DNA of 9,065 nt, from contig JAISBH010000137.1 in the NCBI GenBank assembly GCA_031266295.1, positions 1 to 9,065 on the forward strand. The letters run 5' to 3'. The stretch is from Oscillospiraceae bacterium (GTDB lineage Bacteria > Bacillota > Clostridia > Christensenellales > Aristaeellaceae). This document shows positions 1 through 6,186 of the stretch, in pieces (the stretch's first letter is position 1; every line of letters begins with the position of its first letter). The translations under genes were made by a program, and so were the position numbers. The notes under the pieces are model-generated. The model ran no database searches and had not been told where the DNA came from. It worked only from the letters and a program-made list of their open reading frames with translations.

Positions 1-651
1 CTGTGGACAAAGGAAGGCGGCGGATGTACGCTAAATCACGCGGTGCACCACATCGATATGCTGGGATGGATGATGGGCCTACCCCAATCCGTCACGGCCA
101 TGATGGCGAATACCGCCCATGACAACGCCGAGATAGAGGATCTCTCCGTCGCCGTGTTCCAGTATCCGGGCGCGCTAGCGACCGCGACCAGCTCCGTAGT
201 GCATCACGGCGAGGAGCAGCAGGTTCAGTTCCAGTGCGAAAAGGCGAGGATCGGCGCGCCATGGAAGCCGTACGCATCCATATCCAAGCCGAACGGATTC
301 CCCGAGCGCAACGACGCTCTGGAAGCGGAGCTGACCGAACGCTACGAGTCGCTGCCAGAAATAGAGCATGAGGCGCATACCGGAGAGATTGAGAACGTGA
401 TATCCGCGATCGAGCAGGGCATCCAACCCGCCATTACCGGGATCGATGGACGCCGCACGATAGAGATGATCACCGCCATATACAAGTCAGGCGCGCTGCA
501 TGAGACCGTCGCGCTGCCTATCTCCAAGGACGATCCGTTCTACACCGTCAATGGGATGCTGGCCAAGGTACCGCACTTCTATGAGAAGACTACTTCACAA
601 TCGTCGCTGGGCGACGGCTCGATCACGGTCGGCAGCGACTATAAACAGTGA
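1..651 (+). CDS. Gfo/Idh/MocA-family oxidoreductase, C-terminal 216 residues (5' end outside window)
   Basis: The frame is open from the first base, so the gene begins upstream of the window; an in-frame GTG at 43 is internal and not the start. Near the beginning is a GGGCTLNHAVHHIDMLGW stretch. In this family a glycine-rich turn followed by H-x-x-D sits at the start of the C-terminal alpha/beta substrate domain, and its His/Asp lie at the active site. The Rossmann NAD(P)-binding domain is therefore missing only because of the window edge. The family carries out NAD(P)-dependent oxidation or reduction of sugars, inositols and related polyols in the cytosol; the substrate cannot be read from this fragment. 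The stop codon (649-651) is 10 bases before the ATG of a second family member, so the two are probably co-transcribed. Family assignment is firm; pathway is inference. Confidence 0.9.
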   Translation: MWTKEGGGCTLNHAVHHIDMLGWMMGLPQSVTAMMANTAHDNAEIEDLSVAVFQYPGALATATSSVVHHGEEQQVQFQCEKARIGAPWKPYASISKPNGFPERNDALEAELTERYESLPEIEHEAHTGEIENVISAIEQGIQPAITGIDGRRTIEMITAIYKSGALHETVALPISKDDPFYTVNGMLAKVPHFYEKTTSQSSLGDGSITVGSDYKQ

Positions 652-661
652 GGGGAACCAA

Positions 662-1762
662 ATGAGTACAGCACGTTCCGAGGGTATGAATTACGCCCCG
701 AAGGGCAATCCCAATCCGGTGGTGAAGCCGGGAGAGTTCGAGTTTTCCGCAGTCGCGTTGGACCATGGGCATATATACGGCATGTGCAACGGCCTGATCG
801 AGGCGGGCGCAACGCTGCGCTACGTTTACGATCCCGATCCGGCGAAAGTCGAGTCGTTCAAAAAGGCGTTCCCCGACGCCGTCGTCGCCCAATCCGAGCA
901 GCAGGTATTGCAGGATGAGCGAACCAAGCTGGTTGCGTCAGCTGCGGTGACCAACCTGCGATGCGCGCTGGGTCTGCGGGTAATGAACGCGGGCAAGGAT
1001 TACTTCACCGACAAGGCGCCTCTTACCACTTTGGATCAGCTGACCGCAGCGAAGGACACTGTGACAAAGACGGGCAAGAAGTACATGGTGTACTACAGCG
1101 AGCGGCTGCATGTCGAGGGCGCGATATACGCCGGGCAGCTGATCGAGCAGGACGCTATCGGCCGGGTGCTGCAGGTGCTGGGCACCGGACCGCATAGGCT
1201 TAGTCCGAAGAATCGGCCGCCATGGTTCTTCATCAAGGAGCAGTACGGTGGGATACTGTGCGATATAGGCAGCCATCAAATTGAGCAGTTCCTCTATTAC
1301 ACAGGCGCGAAAGACGCGGGGATCACGTACAGCCGCATCGCGAACTATGCGCATCCGGAATATCCGGAGCTTGACGATTTCGGCGAGGCTTTGCTGTTGG
1401 CCGATAACGGCGCGACTAACTATTTCCGAGTGGATTGGTTTACGCCGGACGGGTTGGGGACATGGGGCGACGGCAGGTTGACGATACTGGGCACTGAAGG
1501 ATTTATCGAAGTGCGCAAGTATCACAATATCGCCAGCGGTCAAACGGGCGGCAACCATGTATACTGGTCGAACGGCGAAGGCGAGTATTACTTTGACGCG
1601 ACGGGTAAGGTGGGATGTCCATACTTCGGTCAGCTGATACTGGACTGCATTAACCGCACCGAGAACGCTATGACGCAGGCGCACGCGTTTAAGGCGGCGG
1701 AACTATGCGTGACGGCGCAGTTGAAGGCGGAGATCATAAAGGATTCTGCTGCCGTGCAGTGA
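662..1762 (+). CDS. Gfo/Idh/MocA-family oxidoreductase, 366 aa
   Basis: The ATG at 662 is preceded by GAGGGGA (650-656) at good spacing; a longer in-frame reading from 500 would overlap the preceding gene and is not needed. The N-terminal half should be the nucleotide-binding Rossmann fold. Instead of a textbook GxGxxG the first loop reads ALDHGHIYGM (about residues 32-41), a histidine-containing variant. YFTDKAP (114-120) occupies the place of the family's EKP motif, with its catalytic-type lysine. GGILCDIGSHQIEQ (196-209) is the C-terminal domain signature, with Asp201 and His205 the likely active-site pair. Length is normal for the family. It probably acts with the preceding oxidoreductase in an oxidation/epimerisation route for a sugar or cyclitol. 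Both genes end at one intrinsic terminator. Substrate and cofactor preference cannot be deduced. Confidence 0.93.
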   Translation: MSTARSEGMNYAPKGNPNPVVKPGEFEFSAVALDHGHIYGMCNGLIEAGATLRYVYDPDPAKVESFKKAFPDAVVAQSEQQVLQDERTKLVASAAVTNLRCALGLRVMNAGKDYFTDKAPLTTLDQLTAAKDTVTKTGKKYMVYYSERLHVEGAIYAGQLIEQDAIGRVLQVLGTGPHRLSPKNRPPWFFIKEQYGGILCDIGSHQIEQFLYYTGAKDAGITYSRIANYAHPEYPELDDFGEALLLADNGATNYFRVDWFTPDGLGTWGDGRLTILGTEGFIEVRKYHNIASGQTGGNHVYWSNGEGEYYFDATGKVGCPYFGQLILDCINRTENAMTQAHAFKAAELCVTAQLKAEIIKDSAAVQ

Positions 1763-1810
1763 TTAAGCGCTGGCTCGGTATTGCGTAGATAAGGATTGGT
1801 TGAGGAATGT

Positions 1811-1851
1811 GCGCGCAGAGGGTGGTATATTGCCACCTTCTGTGTGCTTTT
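1811..1851 (+). terminator. Rho-independent terminator of the oxidoreductase operon
   Basis: Two 15-base arms, 1811-1825 and 1833-1847, pair along their whole length; the three non-Watson-Crick positions are all G-T wobbles. The loop is 7 bases (1826-1832) and TTTT follows. It lies 48 bases after the second oxidoreductase stop codon and separates that operon from the repeat mosaic. Confidence 0.9.
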
Positions 1852-1878
1852 AATGCTGTATCCCGGATGTCGTACGAG

Positions 1879-1993
1879 CCGCTGCGGCGGGACGCTGTTC
1901 GGTTTGCGAACCGAATGCGCTTTAAGTTTGTGGCGCCCCGCCACTATGACGTAAGTTGACTATTTCTTTATGGCATTATCACTGGCGGGGCGC
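1879..1993 (+). repeat. Dispersed structured repeat, copy A (two hairpins)
   Basis: This 115-base unit recurs with equal length at 8798-8912, and its first 40 or so bases recur inverted at 8675-8717. It contains hairpin 1, an 18-base TTCGGTT/AACCGAA stem-loop (1898-1915), and hairpin 2, whose arms GCGCCCCGCCA (1933-1943) and TGGCGGGGCGC (1983-1993) enclose 39 bases. Arms are conserved between copies while the enclosed loop differs. No transposase is encoded. It could be a REP/MITE-like element or a conserved structured RNA/DNA site; the sequence does not decide. The minus-strand reading frame across it is an incidental result of the repeat. Confidence 0.85.
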
Positions 1994-2042
1994 AGGGTTG
2001 GGACGAGGAACGTCCCTGCGGGGAGCCTGGGACTCTGTCCCA

Positions 2043-2110
2043 GACCCTGCGAAGGGCTATCCGCCCTTTCGAATCCTGACCAGGCTTCGCCTGGACCATC
2101 GTGATACACA
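2043..2110 (+). repeat. Two-hairpin repeat module, copy A
   Basis: These 68 bases match 8998-9065 with a single difference (T at the position where the other copy has A). The module holds two compact stem-loops: AAGGGC/GCCCTT with a 5-base loop, and CCAGGC/GCCTGG with a TTC loop. In both copies it lies downstream of the 115-base repeat but is separated from it by non-identical hairpin-rich sequence; here that includes CTGGGAC-TCT-GTCCCAG at about 2027-2043. The mosaic is therefore modular. The true right end may extend beyond the matched part, because the other copy runs off the window. Confidence 0.85.
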
Positions 2111-2212
2111 ATCTACCGGCTTTGACCAACCGGTCATACCTGGATAGTCTGTTCCGGAACGCAACCCGTCCCCGTTGCTTGCGAACCACATCGTAACCGA
2201 CAACCCTCATCG

Positions 2213-2252
2213 CCCCCTCAGGGGGAGATGTCGCCGCAGCGACAGAGGGGGG
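2213..2252 (+). repeat. Nested GC-rich hairpin upstream of the mannosidase
   Basis: Outer arms CCCCCTC and GAGGGGG enclose an inner TGTCG/CGACA stem-loop, with AGGGGGAGA left unpaired on one side. It ends about 25 bases before a TTGACA box and is immediately followed by an overlapping GGGAC/GTCCC hairpin. No T-tract follows, so it is not a standard terminator. It is either another dispersed repeat or a structure affecting read-through into the mannosidase. Confidence 0.6.
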
Positions 2253-2276
2253 ACCCGTCGTCCCAAATTTCAACGC

Positions 2277-2310
2277 TTGACAAAGCCGCTTCTATCGTCT
2301 TAACTATACA
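2277..2310 (+). promoter_or_regulatory. Possible promoter of the mannosidase gene
   Basis: A perfect TTGACA (2277-2282) is present, but the -10 is poor: TTAACT follows at 17 bases and TATACA at 22. The position, about 36-70 bases before the start codon and after a terminator and a block of repeats, argues that a promoter must be near. The exact -10 is uncertain. Confidence 0.4.
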
Positions 2311-2345
2311 AGGCGGAATTCGATACTATCAGGAAGGATACGACA

Positions 2346-4814
2346 ATGGAACAATTACAGGAAAAAACACTTTATATGATCGGTAACGCGCACATCGACC
2401 CCGTGTGGCTATGGCGCTGGCAGGACGGGTTCTCCGAAATCCGAGCGACGTTCCGCGCCGCGCTGGAGCGGATGGACGAAACGCCTGGCTTCATCTTCAC
2501 AAGCGCGTCGGCGTCTTACTACGAGTGGGTCGAAAAGAACGATCCGGAGTTGTTCGATCGTATCCGCGCGCGCGTGAAAGAGGGACGCTGGGCGCTCGCG
2601 GGCGGATGGTGGATTCAGCCGGACTGCAACATCCCCTCCGGCGAGAGTTTCGCCAGACAAGCGTTGTATGGTCAACGATATTTTGAACGGGCGTTCGGCG
2701 TGCGTCCGCGCACAGGTTACAACGTGGATAGCTTCGGCCACAGCGGAAGTCTGCCGAAGATATTGAGAAAGAGCGGCCTGACGCGCTATGTCTATATGCG
2801 TCCCGGCGCGCATGAGATGGCGATTCCCTCGCCGCTGCTGCGCTGGCACAGCCCTGAAGGCGAGAGTGTGCTGTCGTTCCGGCTGCCGTATGATTACTGC
2901 AGCAACGGCGCGGAATTGCGCGCTCACATTGAGCGGTACGCCGCGGAACTGAAAGACGCGCGAGGGTTTATGTGCTTCTATGGCGTGGGCAACCACGGCG
3001 GCGGACCAACGCGCGAGAACCTCGCGAGCATCGCCGAACTCGATGGAACAAACGGGCTGAAGCTCGTGCACTCCTCGCCGGATGCGTACTTCGATCACGT
3101 GGAGGCATGCGACGCGGCGGGAACCGCGCCGCTACCGAGCGTGACGGGCGATATGCTCCATCACGCGAGCGGATGCTACTCCGCGCACTCCGGGGTCAAG
3201 CGCTGGAACCGTCAGGCAGAAAACCAGCTCACGACCGCCGAAAAGTGGAGCGTCGTCGCGCATCTGCTGCTAAATAAACCCTATCCTCAAGCTGAATTGG
3301 ACGCCGCGTGGAAGAAGGTGCTGTTCAACCAGTTCCATGACATCCTCGCGGGTACAAGCTTGCGTGAAGCCTACGAGGACGCACAGCAGGACTTTGGCTT
3401 CGCTCTGTCGTCCGCTGATTGGATCGCGAACGACGCGATGCAGGCGATCATGGGGCGGATCAGCATCCCATATGAGGAAGGCGTGCGTCCGTACGTCGTG
3501 TTCAACACTCAGGCGTTTGACGCGGAGTGGCCTGTCAGCATCGACGCCGCGTCCATACCGGATCATTACGCGCTGCTGGACGACGAGGGATCTGGGGTGC
3601 CGTACCAGATAGAGCGCGCGTCCGCGGCAAGCCACGGACGGGTGACGCTGGTTTTTATGGCGAAGGCGCCCGCGCTGGGGTATCGCGTGTATCGACTGAC
3701 GCCTAAAACATCGTATCGGCATGAGCGGCCATTGCCGAACGCGCGTGATCTTGTATTGGAGAACGAGTGGCTGCGCGCGGAATTTTCACCGGAAACAGGC
3801 GCGCTGGCCCGCTTGACGTACAAGCCCGCGCAGATCGAATGCTTAAGCGCGCCTACAGCCGCGCGCGTCATTCGCGATACAAGCGACACATGGTCGCATG
3901 GCGTGTTGCGCTTTGATGAGGTAATCGGAGAGATGCTGCCAGCGGGATCCGCTGACGCGGCGCGCGACGTGGCGCGTATAGAAGACGGACCGTGCCGCGC
4001 GTGCGTCCGCGTAACGCTGCGCTGGGGAAACAGCGTGACGACACTGACGTATTCATTGTATCACGCGATGCCTTACCTATTTGTAAAAGCGGACGTAGAT
4101 TGGCAAGAGGCTCAGGCCGCGCTTAAATTGAGGTTCCCGCTGCAATATCGCAACCTGCACGTGACGGCGCAAGCGCCGTTTGGTTACGCAGATCGGCCTA
4201 TGAACGGCGAGGAATTCCCCATGCAGCAATGGGTGGACGCGAGCGGCGTCTCTCCGGCGGGCGGCGCTGCGGTCGGCGGACTGGCAATCCTCAACAACGG
4301 CAAGTATTCCTTCGACGCGTGCAACCGGGCGATTCACATTACGGCGCTGCGCAGTCCGTATTACGCGAACCACGAGCCGTTCGTCGCGTCGGCGGAGATG
4401 GGGTTCCCTGTGATCGATCAAGGCAAGCAGACGTTCCAGCTCGCGCTGATGCCGCACGAAGGCGCGGTAACGGACACGAACGTCGATCAAGCGGCCGCGC
4501 TGCTGAACGCGCCACCCGTATTGCTCCCGGAGGGTTGCCATGATGGAACGCTTCCGCAGACGGGATCATTGGCTTCTGTTGAAGGCAAGTCGGTGATGCT
4601 GGACGCGCTTAAGTTTGCGCAGGACGTCAGCGGCGAAGTAATCCTGCACCTACATGAAACGGCGCGGCGGAAAACGGAGGCGCTTGTTCAGGTTCCTATG
4701 ATGAACCGCGTCGTGCCGCTGACGTTTGAGCCAGGACAGATTCACGCAGTGCGAATACCGCGCGACGAGGATCAACCCGCGCGCGAGATCAGCTTGACTG
4801 AACTGGAAGATTGA
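2346..4814 (+). CDS. GH38 alpha-mannosidase, 822 aa
   Basis: The ATG is preceded by AGGAAGG (2331-2337) at 8 bases. The protein has the GH38 layout: an N-terminal catalytic barrel (about residues 8-280), a helical middle domain, and C-terminal beta-sandwich domains. NAHIDPVW (14-21) supplies the zinc ligands His16 and Asp18. NVDSFGHSG (126-134) carries Asp128, the expected catalytic nucleophile and zinc ligand. GNHGGGPT (215-222) is a conserved active-site loop, and NQFHDIL (328-334) supplies the fourth presumed zinc ligand, His331. GH38 enzymes hydrolyse alpha-mannosidic bonds with retention of configuration. No signal peptide is visible, so it probably acts in the cytosol on imported manno-oligosaccharides. 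It is a single-gene unit with its own terminator. The linkage specificity cannot be told from sequence. Confidence 0.95.
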   Translation: MEQLQEKTLYMIGNAHIDPVWLWRWQDGFSEIRATFRAALERMDETPGFIFTSASASYYEWVEKNDPELFDRIRARVKEGRWALAGGWWIQPDCNIPSGESFARQALYGQRYFERAFGVRPRTGYNVDSFGHSGSLPKILRKSGLTRYVYMRPGAHEMAIPSPLLRWHSPEGESVLSFRLPYDYCSNGAELRAHIERYAAELKDARGFMCFYGVGNHGGGPTRENLASIAELDGTNGLKLVHSSPDAYFDHVEACDAAGTAPLPSVTGDMLHHASGCYSAHSGVKRWNRQAENQLTTAEKWSVVAHLLLNKPYPQAELDAAWKKVLFNQFHDILAGTSLREAYEDAQQDFGFALSSADWIANDAMQAIMGRISIPYEEGVRPYVVFNTQAFDAEWPVSIDAASIPDHYALLDDEGSGVPYQIERASAASHGRVTLVFMAKAPALGYRVYRLTPKTSYRHERPLPNARDLVLENEWLRAEFSPETGALARLTYKPAQIECLSAPTAARVIRDTSDTWSHGVLRFDEVIGEMLPAGSADAARDVARIEDGPCRACVRVTLRWGNSVTTLTYSLYHAMPYLFVKADVDWQEAQAALKLRFPLQYRNLHVTAQAPFGYADRPMNGEEFPMQQWVDASGVSPAGGAAVGGLAILNNGKYSFDACNRAIHITALRSPYYANHEPFVASAEMGFPVIDQGKQTFQLALMPHEGAVTDTNVDQAAALLNAPPVLLPEGCHDGTLPQTGSLASVEGKSVMLDALKFAQDVSGEVILHLHETARRKTEALVQVPMMNRVVPLTFEPGQIHAVRIPRDEDQPAREISLTELED

Positions 4815-4825
4815 ACGTAGCGCCT

Positions 4826-4847
4826 ATCCGGCAGCCGTCGGATTTTT
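4826..4847 (+). terminator. Rho-independent terminator of the mannosidase gene
   Basis: A 7-base-pair stem (ATCCGGC with GTCGGAT, one G-T pair) closes on an AGCC tetraloop and runs into TTTTT. It begins 11 bases after the mannosidase stop codon. Confidence 0.82.
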
Positions 4848-4896
4848 GCTGTCGTCCATTGTGAAAAATCTCCTTGCTGAATTAGAGTTATCTATG

Positions 4897-4938
4897 TGCC
4901 CTCCTGCGGCATCTTGACCGCAGAGGACTCGAATTTTT
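4897..4938. repeat. Short hairpin repeat, copy 1 (TCTTGACCGCAGA motif)
   Basis: A hairpin CCTC-(c)-TGCGG / CCGCA-GAGG encloses CATCTTGA and is followed by an AT-rich GAATTTTTT stretch. The same TCTTGACCGCAGA core, flanked on the left by GCGG and on the right by a G/T-rich run, occurs at about 6117-6156. In both places it lies just upstream of a promoter for a small gene. No T-tract-terminated gene ends here, so it is not simply a terminator. Confidence 0.6.
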
Positions 4939-4949
4939 TATGGTGGTTA

Positions 4950-4980
4950 TTCACAATTTGCATTGGAAGCGTGGTATAAT
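4950..4980 (+). promoter_or_regulatory. Promoter of the 63-aa membrane protein gene
   Basis: A perfect -10 TATAAT (4975-4980) has TTCACA (4950-4955, 5 of 6 to consensus) upstream at a slightly long 19-base spacing. Transcription would begin near 4987, just ahead of the ribosome binding site of the gene starting at 5004. Confidence 0.65.
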
Positions 4981-5003
4981 GATTGGCGAAAGGGGTGTTT
5001 GAC

Positions 5004-5195
5004 TTGAAACTCACAATAAGGATTGGGCTTCTTTGCGTTGCGGCAATGGCTATAGTAAATCAGTTCGCTGATATTCCTTTCCTGTCGGGACTCTTGGCGG
5101 GTGCAAGTATCTGTTTTCTGATAATGGGTATGTTGCCGCAAAAGACAGCGGACGCGCTCAAAAGCTGGAAGCGGGAAATATTTCACCGGGCATAA
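5004..5195 (+). CDS. Small membrane protein, two predicted helices, 63 aa
   Basis: I chose the TTG at 5004 because AAAGGGG (4989-4995) lies 8 bases before it. The earlier in-frame TTG at 4983 lies upstream of the expected transcription start and has no binding site. Two hydrophobic stretches follow one another: roughly residues 5-20 (RIGLLCVAAMAIVNQF) and 26-44 (PFLSGLLAGASICFLIMGML). A basic cytosolic tail (QKTADALKSWKREIFHR) completes it. The N-terminus is also basic, which predicts both ends inside. I do not recognise the family; proteins of this shape are common in Clostridia as uncharacterised short membrane proteins. It is preceded by its own promoter and followed by hairpins. A role cannot be assigned. 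Confidence 0.75.
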   Translation: MKLTIRIGLLCVAAMAIVNQFADIPFLSGLLAGASICFLIMGMLPQKTADALKSWKREIFHRA

Positions 5196-5412
5196 GCGAC
5201 GGTTGCGGGGGCCTACCGGAGGCTTTCGCCGCCAGTGGCGGCGATACGTTCGCTTCGGGCTTCACATGAATCGCCCCGCCTGTTGGCGTGTCGTTTCCCC
5301 CTTGCACGTACAAAAGCCGTTTCGCCTTCGGGCGGTAAGAGAAAAATGGGATATGTTTTGTTTGGATTGATTGCATGGGTAATGCCTATAAAGATAGAAA
5401 AGGGGACGCACC
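5196..5412. other. Hairpin-rich spacer before the VOC gene
   Basis: No gene seen. A perfect CGCCGCC-AGT-GGCGGCG hairpin (5227-5243) belongs to the same type as those at 6104-6125 and 7420-7441. A small UUCG-loop hairpin CGCC/GGCG lies at 5323-5334. TATAAA at 5387-5392 could be the -10 of the next gene, but only a weak TTGGAT is found upstream at 19 bases. No T-tract terminator for the preceding gene is apparent. Confidence 0.6.
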
Positions 5413-5844
5413 ATGAACAGAATCAACATCATCGCTCTCGGAGTCCGCGACATGGCAAGGTCGGTAAAATTCTACCGCGACCTTGGTTTCCAGTCGAACG
5501 AAACCGCCGAATGTCCGCAAGTAATTTTCTTCAACACGACAGGCACGAAGTTCGAGCTGTACCCAATCCAAGGCATGGCAGAGGACATAAGCGTCGAAAA
5601 CCCGCCGCAAATCACAGAGGGATTTGCGGGCATTACGCTTGCCTATAATGTGAAGAGCGAACAGGAAGTGCGTGATACTGTTGAGCTTGCAAGAAAAGCG
5701 GGCGCGGTTATTGCCAAAGAGCCGCAGTCGGTATTCTGGGGCGGCTACCACGCCTACTTCGCTGACCCTAACGGCTATTATTGGGAAGTTGCGTATGGCG
5801 CGGACGTCTGGAAATTCGATGAGCAAGGTATGCTCGTTTTATAA
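5413..5844 (+). CDS. VOC-superfamily (glyoxalase/bleomycin-resistance fold) protein, 143 aa
   Basis: The ATG follows AAAAGGGG (5398-5405) at 7 bases. The sequence shows the paired beta-alpha-beta-beta-beta modules of the vicinal oxygen chelate fold. The first module runs from residue 4 (INIIALGVRDMARSVKFYR) to FELYP (47-51). The second begins near residue 71 (FAGITLAYNV) and ends with GGYHAYFADPNGYYWEVAY (110-128). Glu48 and Glu125 sit where metal-binding glutamates are found in VOC enzymes. The DPNGxxWE signature is typical of the uncharacterised glyoxalase-like and fosfomycin/bleomycin-resistance-like branch, so no substrate can be given. The length is normal. Its codon use looks less GC-rich than the mannosidase, consistent with acquisition. 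Its TAA overlaps an ATG (TAATG at 5842-5846), but the frame opened by it is short. Confidence 0.9.
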   Translation: MNRINIIALGVRDMARSVKFYRDLGFQSNETAECPQVIFFNTTGTKFELYPIQGMAEDISVENPPQITEGFAGITLAYNVKSEQEVRDTVELARKAGAVIAKEPQSVFWGGYHAYFADPNGYYWEVAYGADVWKFDEQGMLVL

Positions 5845-5847
5845 TGA

Positions 5848-6045
5848 AACAAGCGTGTTACTTTTACCGAGTTCAGATACATGGGCGATCCAAAGCATGG
5901 TGCTATCATCGGAAAGGCAAGCGAGTTTCAATCAAACACACCGGATTCTTGGCATGAGTATTTTCTTACCGGTGCGCCGAAATACTTTTTCGCCCTCATG
6001 CAAACTCTGCTATCCGGTAATGAAAACTACACATCTTTGCCTTAA
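5848..6045 (+). pseudogene. Unrecognised open frame, probably the 3' end of a lost gene
   Basis: Directly after a TGA at 5845-5847 a frame runs to a TAA at 6043-6045. The first ATG is at 5881 (54 codons) and has no ribosome binding site. The translation has ordinary protein character throughout, for example VTFTEFRYMGDPKHGAII, then TPDSWHEYFLTGAPKYFFAL (aromatic-rich), then LSGNENYTSLP at the end. The conserved look begins before the ATG, which is what a truncated gene would show. It ends 9 bases before a terminator-like hairpin, so the fragment has kept its own 3' end. I do not recognise the family. Alternatively it could be a short gene translated by coupling to the VOC gene upstream. Confidence 0.5.
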
Positions 6046-6053
6046 ACAGAAAG

Positions 6054-6091
6054 AGCAAAACGGATATTCCAATTGAAGTATCCGTTTTGCT
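6054..6091 (+). terminator. Terminator-like hairpin, CGGATA/TATCCG type, copy 1
   Basis: A perfect 13-base stem (AGCAAAACGGATA with TATCCGTTTTGCT) has a 12-base loop. The T-tract is inside the 3' arm with matching A's in the 5' arm, so it could work in both directions. The same CGGATA/TATCCG core forms the terminator after the acetyltransferase gene (7375-7413). Confidence 0.7.
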
Positions 6092-6156
6092 GCCATACTG
6101 ATTCGCCGCTATTGGTATGGCGGCGGTGTCTTGACCGCAGATGGCTTGAGTATTTT
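6092..6156. repeat. Hairpin repeat: TTCGCCGC element plus TCTTGACCGCAGA core, copy 2
   Basis: Two mutually exclusive stems can form: GCCATAC/GTATGGC (6092-6098 with 6115-6121) or CGCCGC/GCGGCG (6104-6109 with 6120-6125). The GATTCGCCGC start matches 7416-7425. The distal part repeats the TCTTGACCGCAGA core found at about 4911-4923. The element thus joins the two repeat types that occur separately elsewhere in the window. Confidence 0.6.
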
Positions 6157-6157
6157 G

Positions 6158-6186
6158 TTGCAATATTCATGATATTGCGCTATACT
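6158..6186 (+). promoter_or_regulatory. Promoter upstream of the acetyltransferase gene
   Basis: TTGCAA (6158-6163) and TATACT (6181-6186) are separated by exactly 17 bases. If used, it leaves an untranslated leader of about 250 bases before the start codon at 6446. No equally good promoter is seen closer to the gene. Confidence 0.6.

Larger units (their letters stand above)
1763..2345. other. 583-base non-coding mosaic between oxidoreductase operon and mannosidase
   Basis: No convincing gene lies here. In order it holds the operon terminator, the 115-base repeat copy A, a hairpin-rich linker, the two-hairpin module, a 10-base palindrome GTTCCGGAAC (2151-2160), a nested GC-rich hairpin (2213-2252), a second small hairpin GGGAC/GTCCC (2250-2264), a promoter-like TTGACA, and the mannosidase ribosome binding site. 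Short open frames on both strands here are repeat by-products with no ribosome binding site. Confidence 0.75.

Noticed and set aside
938..1684. 248-codon minus-strand open frame inside the second oxidoreductase gene
   Set aside because: It lies opposite a well-supported gene, has no ribosome binding site and shows arginine/alanine-rich shadow composition typical of GC-rich antisense frames.
1879..2110. CRISPR array or insertion sequence
   Set aside because: There is no regular repeat-spacer pattern and no transposase; the repeats are dispersed hairpin units.
2409..3098. 229-codon minus-strand frame opposite the mannosidase
   Set aside because: Shadow of the GH38 gene; no domain character and no start signal. 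The same applies to the other antisense frames between 3270 and 4569.
4824..4859. 11-codon minus-strand frame with AAGGAGA ten bases upstream
   Set aside because: Too short to support, and it reads back through the mannosidase terminator; the binding-site match may be chance.
5235..5648. 137-codon plus-strand frame overlapping the VOC gene start
   Set aside because: It crosses a hairpin-rich spacer and then runs out of phase through the VOC gene, without a ribosome binding site.
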